Positions 61,988-64,000 of a stretch of DNA of 64,000 nt are shown here, in pieces. The DNA is from Flavobacterium micromati (lineage in GTDB: Bacteria > Bacteroidota > Bacteroidia > Flavobacteriales > Flavobacteriaceae). Each line of letters opens with the position of its first letter. Positions within the stretch are counted from its first letter, which is position 1. The DNA lies in contig NZ_FQWF01000006.1 in assembly GCF_900129585.1 (NCBI RefSeq), forward strand, positions 62,001-126,000, given 5' to 3'. Under the pieces are notes generated by a model. That model searched no databases. It saw only the letters and a list, made by a program, of their open reading frames with translations, and was not told the origin of the DNA. The position numbers and the translations under genes were made by a program.

Positions 61988-64000
61988 ATGAAAAATTTCC
62001 TAATTATTGTTATGCTGTTTTTTGCTCTTTTTCAGTCGTCGGCACTGATGGCGCAAGATTTATTAAGAAGCAGTGATTTAAGCACCGTAAAAGTGGATTA
62101 TTTATCGGATAGTGATATCGTAAAAATAAAAACACAATTGCAAGCCAATAATGTAACTGTCGAACAAGCTGAACCCATGGCCTTGTCTAAAGGTATGTCA
62201 GCTGGTGAGTTTAGCAAATTGAAAGCGCGTTTAGCTCAGTTTGAAACCAAAAAAGATCCTTCAAAAGACTCGTCAAAGAATGTTTCCAAAGATGGTGAGA
62301 AAGATTCAGAAGAGAAATTTAGACAAAAAGAATTTGGACGAAAACAACAGGAAATAATTAATACAAAGATTAAGGATTCGCTCAATGCCTTAGTTTTTGG
62401 ATCAGAGTTGTTTGACAATCCCACATTAAATTTTGAACCCAATTTAAAACTAGCTACTCCTGTAAATTATGTTTTAGGGCCTGGTGATGAATTGCAAGTT
62501 AGTGTTTACGGTGTTCAGGAATTTAGCGCCAGTGTACCAGTAAGTGTCGAAGGGAGAGTAACCTTGCAGTACGTAGGGGAAATTTCAGTTTCTGGAATGA
62601 GTATTGAAGCCGCAACTCAAAAAATTAAAAGCGCATTTGCAAGAGTGTATAGTACAGTTGCTTCAGGACAATCACAAGTTAGTGTCAGTTTAAGCCAAAT
62701 AAGAACTATCAAAGTTACTTTGATAGGAAGCAGACAACCCGGGAATTATTCTATTTCATCATTAGCAACTGTTTACAATGCTTTATTTTTAGGCGGAGGG
62801 CCAGCAAAGAACGGAAGTTATAGAAATATAGAGCTCCTGAGAAACAACAAAGTATATAAGACAGTTGATATATACAATTTTTTAGTCAACGGCGATCAAT
62901 CAGATAATGTTGGTTTAAAAGATAATGATGTTATTCGGATTCCAGCTTACAACCAGAGAGTTACTGTTGAAGGGGAAGTCAAACGTCCGGGAATTTTTGA
63001 AATGAAAAAAGGAGAATCATTTGCTGATTTACTTCGATTCGCTTCTGGATTTAATGAATTTGCATATACCGCGTCGGTGAATGTTTTACAAAAAACAAGT
63101 ACTGAATTTAAAGTTCGTGACATAAAACAATCTGAATTTTCAACATATAAGCCGTTATCAGGTGACGTTTTCAATGTTACAAAAATCTTAAATCGATTTG
63201 AAAATCGTATTAAAATTGAAGGAGCGGTTTTTAGACCAAATTTTTATTCTTTTTCTGAAGGAATGAAAGTCTTGGATTTGATACTTCGCGCCGAAGGATT
63301 AAAAGAGGATGCTTATAGCAAGCGAGGAATTATTATCCGACTAAAATCAGACTTAACCACTGAGATTGTTAATTTCGATGTTGCCAAAGCAATGTCAGGA
63401 GATTCAGCAGAAAATATACTTTTGAAAAGAGAAGATAATGTAACAATTTATTCGATACTAGATTTCAGAGAAGAATTTAAAGTTACAATAGATGGTGAGG
63501 TTAGAAAACCAGGCGAATATGACTATTATGACAACTTAACTTTAAACGATTTGATCGTTCAAGTAGGCGGATTGACAGGCTCAGCTTCTAAAAGAGTGGA
63601 AGTAGCCCGAATGATTACTTCTGAAGAAATAGATGATGCTAACCCTTTGAAAGCGCAACTATACACAATTGAGATCAGTCCTGGTAATAACGAACAAGCT
63701 AAAAATTTCAGTTTAAAACCGTTTGATGTAGTGAGTATCCGAAAAATGGCGGTATATGAGAAGCCAGAATCAGTTACAGTAACAGGAGCGGTCAATTATC
63801 CTGGGAAATATGCGTTAGTGAATAAAAAATCTAGAGTGTATGATTTAATTCAAAGAGCGGGAGGTTTAACATCATTAGCCAATGTTGAAGGAGTAAAAAT
63901 AAAAAGACCAATTCAAGCAAAGCAAATTGAAGATCTTGAAAATGTAAATATTAATGTAGGTAAAAAAGATAGTATCCAAGATAAATTAGAGAAAAAACTA
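61988..64000 (+). CDS. Large SLBB-repeat polysaccharide export protein (Wza-like), 3' end outside window
   Basis: The frame is open from ATG 61988 to the window edge (671 codons). There is a signal peptide (about 1-25, with a stretch LIIVMLFFALFQ), a charged linker (about 70-125), the Poly_export domain from about residue 161 (VLGPGDELQVSVYG), and SLBB-type units starting near 242 (TLIGSRQPGNYS), 325 (VEGEVKRPGIFE), 409 (IEGAVFRPNFYS), 501 (IDGEVRKPGEYD) and 598 (VTGAVNYPGKYA). It is the second OPX protein of the locus and of the large multi-SLBB class, unlike the short one at 49265. Confidence 0.92.
   Translation, partial: MKNFLIIVMLFFALFQSSALMAQDLLRSSDLSTVKVDYLSDSDIVKIKTQLQANNVTVEQAEPMALSKGMSAGEFSKLKARLAQFETKKDPSKDSSKNVSKDGEKDSEEKFRQKEFGRKQQEIINTKIKDSLNALVFGSELFDNPTLNFEPNLKLATPVNYVLGPGDELQVSVYGVQEFSASVPVSVEGRVTLQYVGEISVSGMSIEAATQKIKSAFARVYSTVASGQSQVSVSLSQIRTIKVTLIGSRQPGNYSISSLATVYNALFLGGGPAKNGSYRNIELLRNNKVYKTVDIYNFLVNGDQSDNVGLKDNDVIRIPAYNQRVTVEGEVKRPGIFEMKKGESFADLLRFASGFNEFAYTASVNVLQKTSTEFKVRDIKQSEFSTYKPLSGDVFNVTKILNRFENRIKIEGAVFRPNFYSFSEGMKVLDLILRAEGLKEDAYSKRGIIIRLKSDLTTEIVNFDVAKAMSGDSAENILLKREDNVTIYSILDFREEFKVTIDGEVRKPGEYDYYDNLTLNDLIVQVGGLTGSASKRVEVARMITSEEIDDANPLKAQLYTIEISPGNNEQAKNFSLKPFDVVSIRKMAVYEKPESVTVTGAVNYPGKYALVNKKSRVYDLIQRAGGLTSLANVEGVKIKRPIQAKQIEDLENVNINVGKKDSIQDKLEKKL

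Overview
The window is AT-rich chromosomal DNA of a Flavobacterium-like member of the Bacteroidota. Three things point there: many promoters of the Bacteroidota type (TAnnTTTG at -7, in places TTG near -33), genes without Shine-Dalgarno sequences, and family-specific proteins such as a SusC/SusD pair, an S46 dipeptidyl-peptidase and UpxY. It holds one of the most conserved parts of the genome (str-S10-spc-alpha ribosomal cluster) next to an exopolysaccharide locus that runs off the right edge. I found no tRNA, rRNA, CRISPR array, insertion sequence or prophage.

Layout. 1-2675: two toxin-antitoxin modules (MazF/PemK type and PIN type) flank purK, followed by the tail of a decayed HEAT-repeat gene. 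2815-6505: hpt, adk, a CNNM/CorC-type membrane protein and obgE. 6684-16639: an S46 peptidase, a TPR protein, mpl, radC, a YjjG-type nucleotidase, an unknown secreted protein, rarA, a rhomboid protease and rlmB. 16702-23029 (minus strand): SusD, SusC and an Omp85-type barrel protein. 23301-40557: rpsL-rpsG-fusA-rpsJ through rplQ in the usual Bacteroidota order (no tuf after fusA, no adk or map after secY). 40898-46985: carA, eno, gltA and two amidinotransferase-superfamily hydrolases. 47003-49189: MarC, a CoA-binding protein and recR. 49265-64000: polysaccharide genes, namely a short Wza-type lipoprotein, a Wzc-type tyrosine kinase, a UDP-HexNAc epimerase, a UDP-glucose dehydrogenase of the animal/plant-like class, a UpxY antiterminator, a TviB-type dehydrogenase, a GDP-mannose pyrophosphorylase, a PglF/CapD-type 4,6-dehydratase and a second, larger Wza-type protein with SLBB repeats, cut by the window edge.

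How the genes work together. The polysaccharide genes supply activated sugars (UDP-GlcA, UDP-HexNAc and its uronic acid, a 4-keto-6-deoxy-HexNAc nucleotide, GDP-mannose) and export parts for a surface glycan. UpxY probably promotes transcription through a long leader in the locus. purK, hpt and adk are neighbouring purine genes. The ribosomal cluster is one long run of genes interrupted at a few points by unusually long gaps, and these gaps hold inverted repeats that look like regulatory RNA.

The signals most worth following are non-coding: structured gaps at rpsJ-rplC, rpsN-rpsH and rpsK-rpsD; a small hairpin placed 3-5 nt after the -7 box at rpsL and at polysaccharide promoters; promoters whose expected start site falls on the ATG (TPR gene, rlmB, recR); a 30-unit heptamer array directly after the UDP-glucose dehydrogenase gene; and copies of a dispersed hairpin element. 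I do not see a convincing new multi-gene system such as a defence island.
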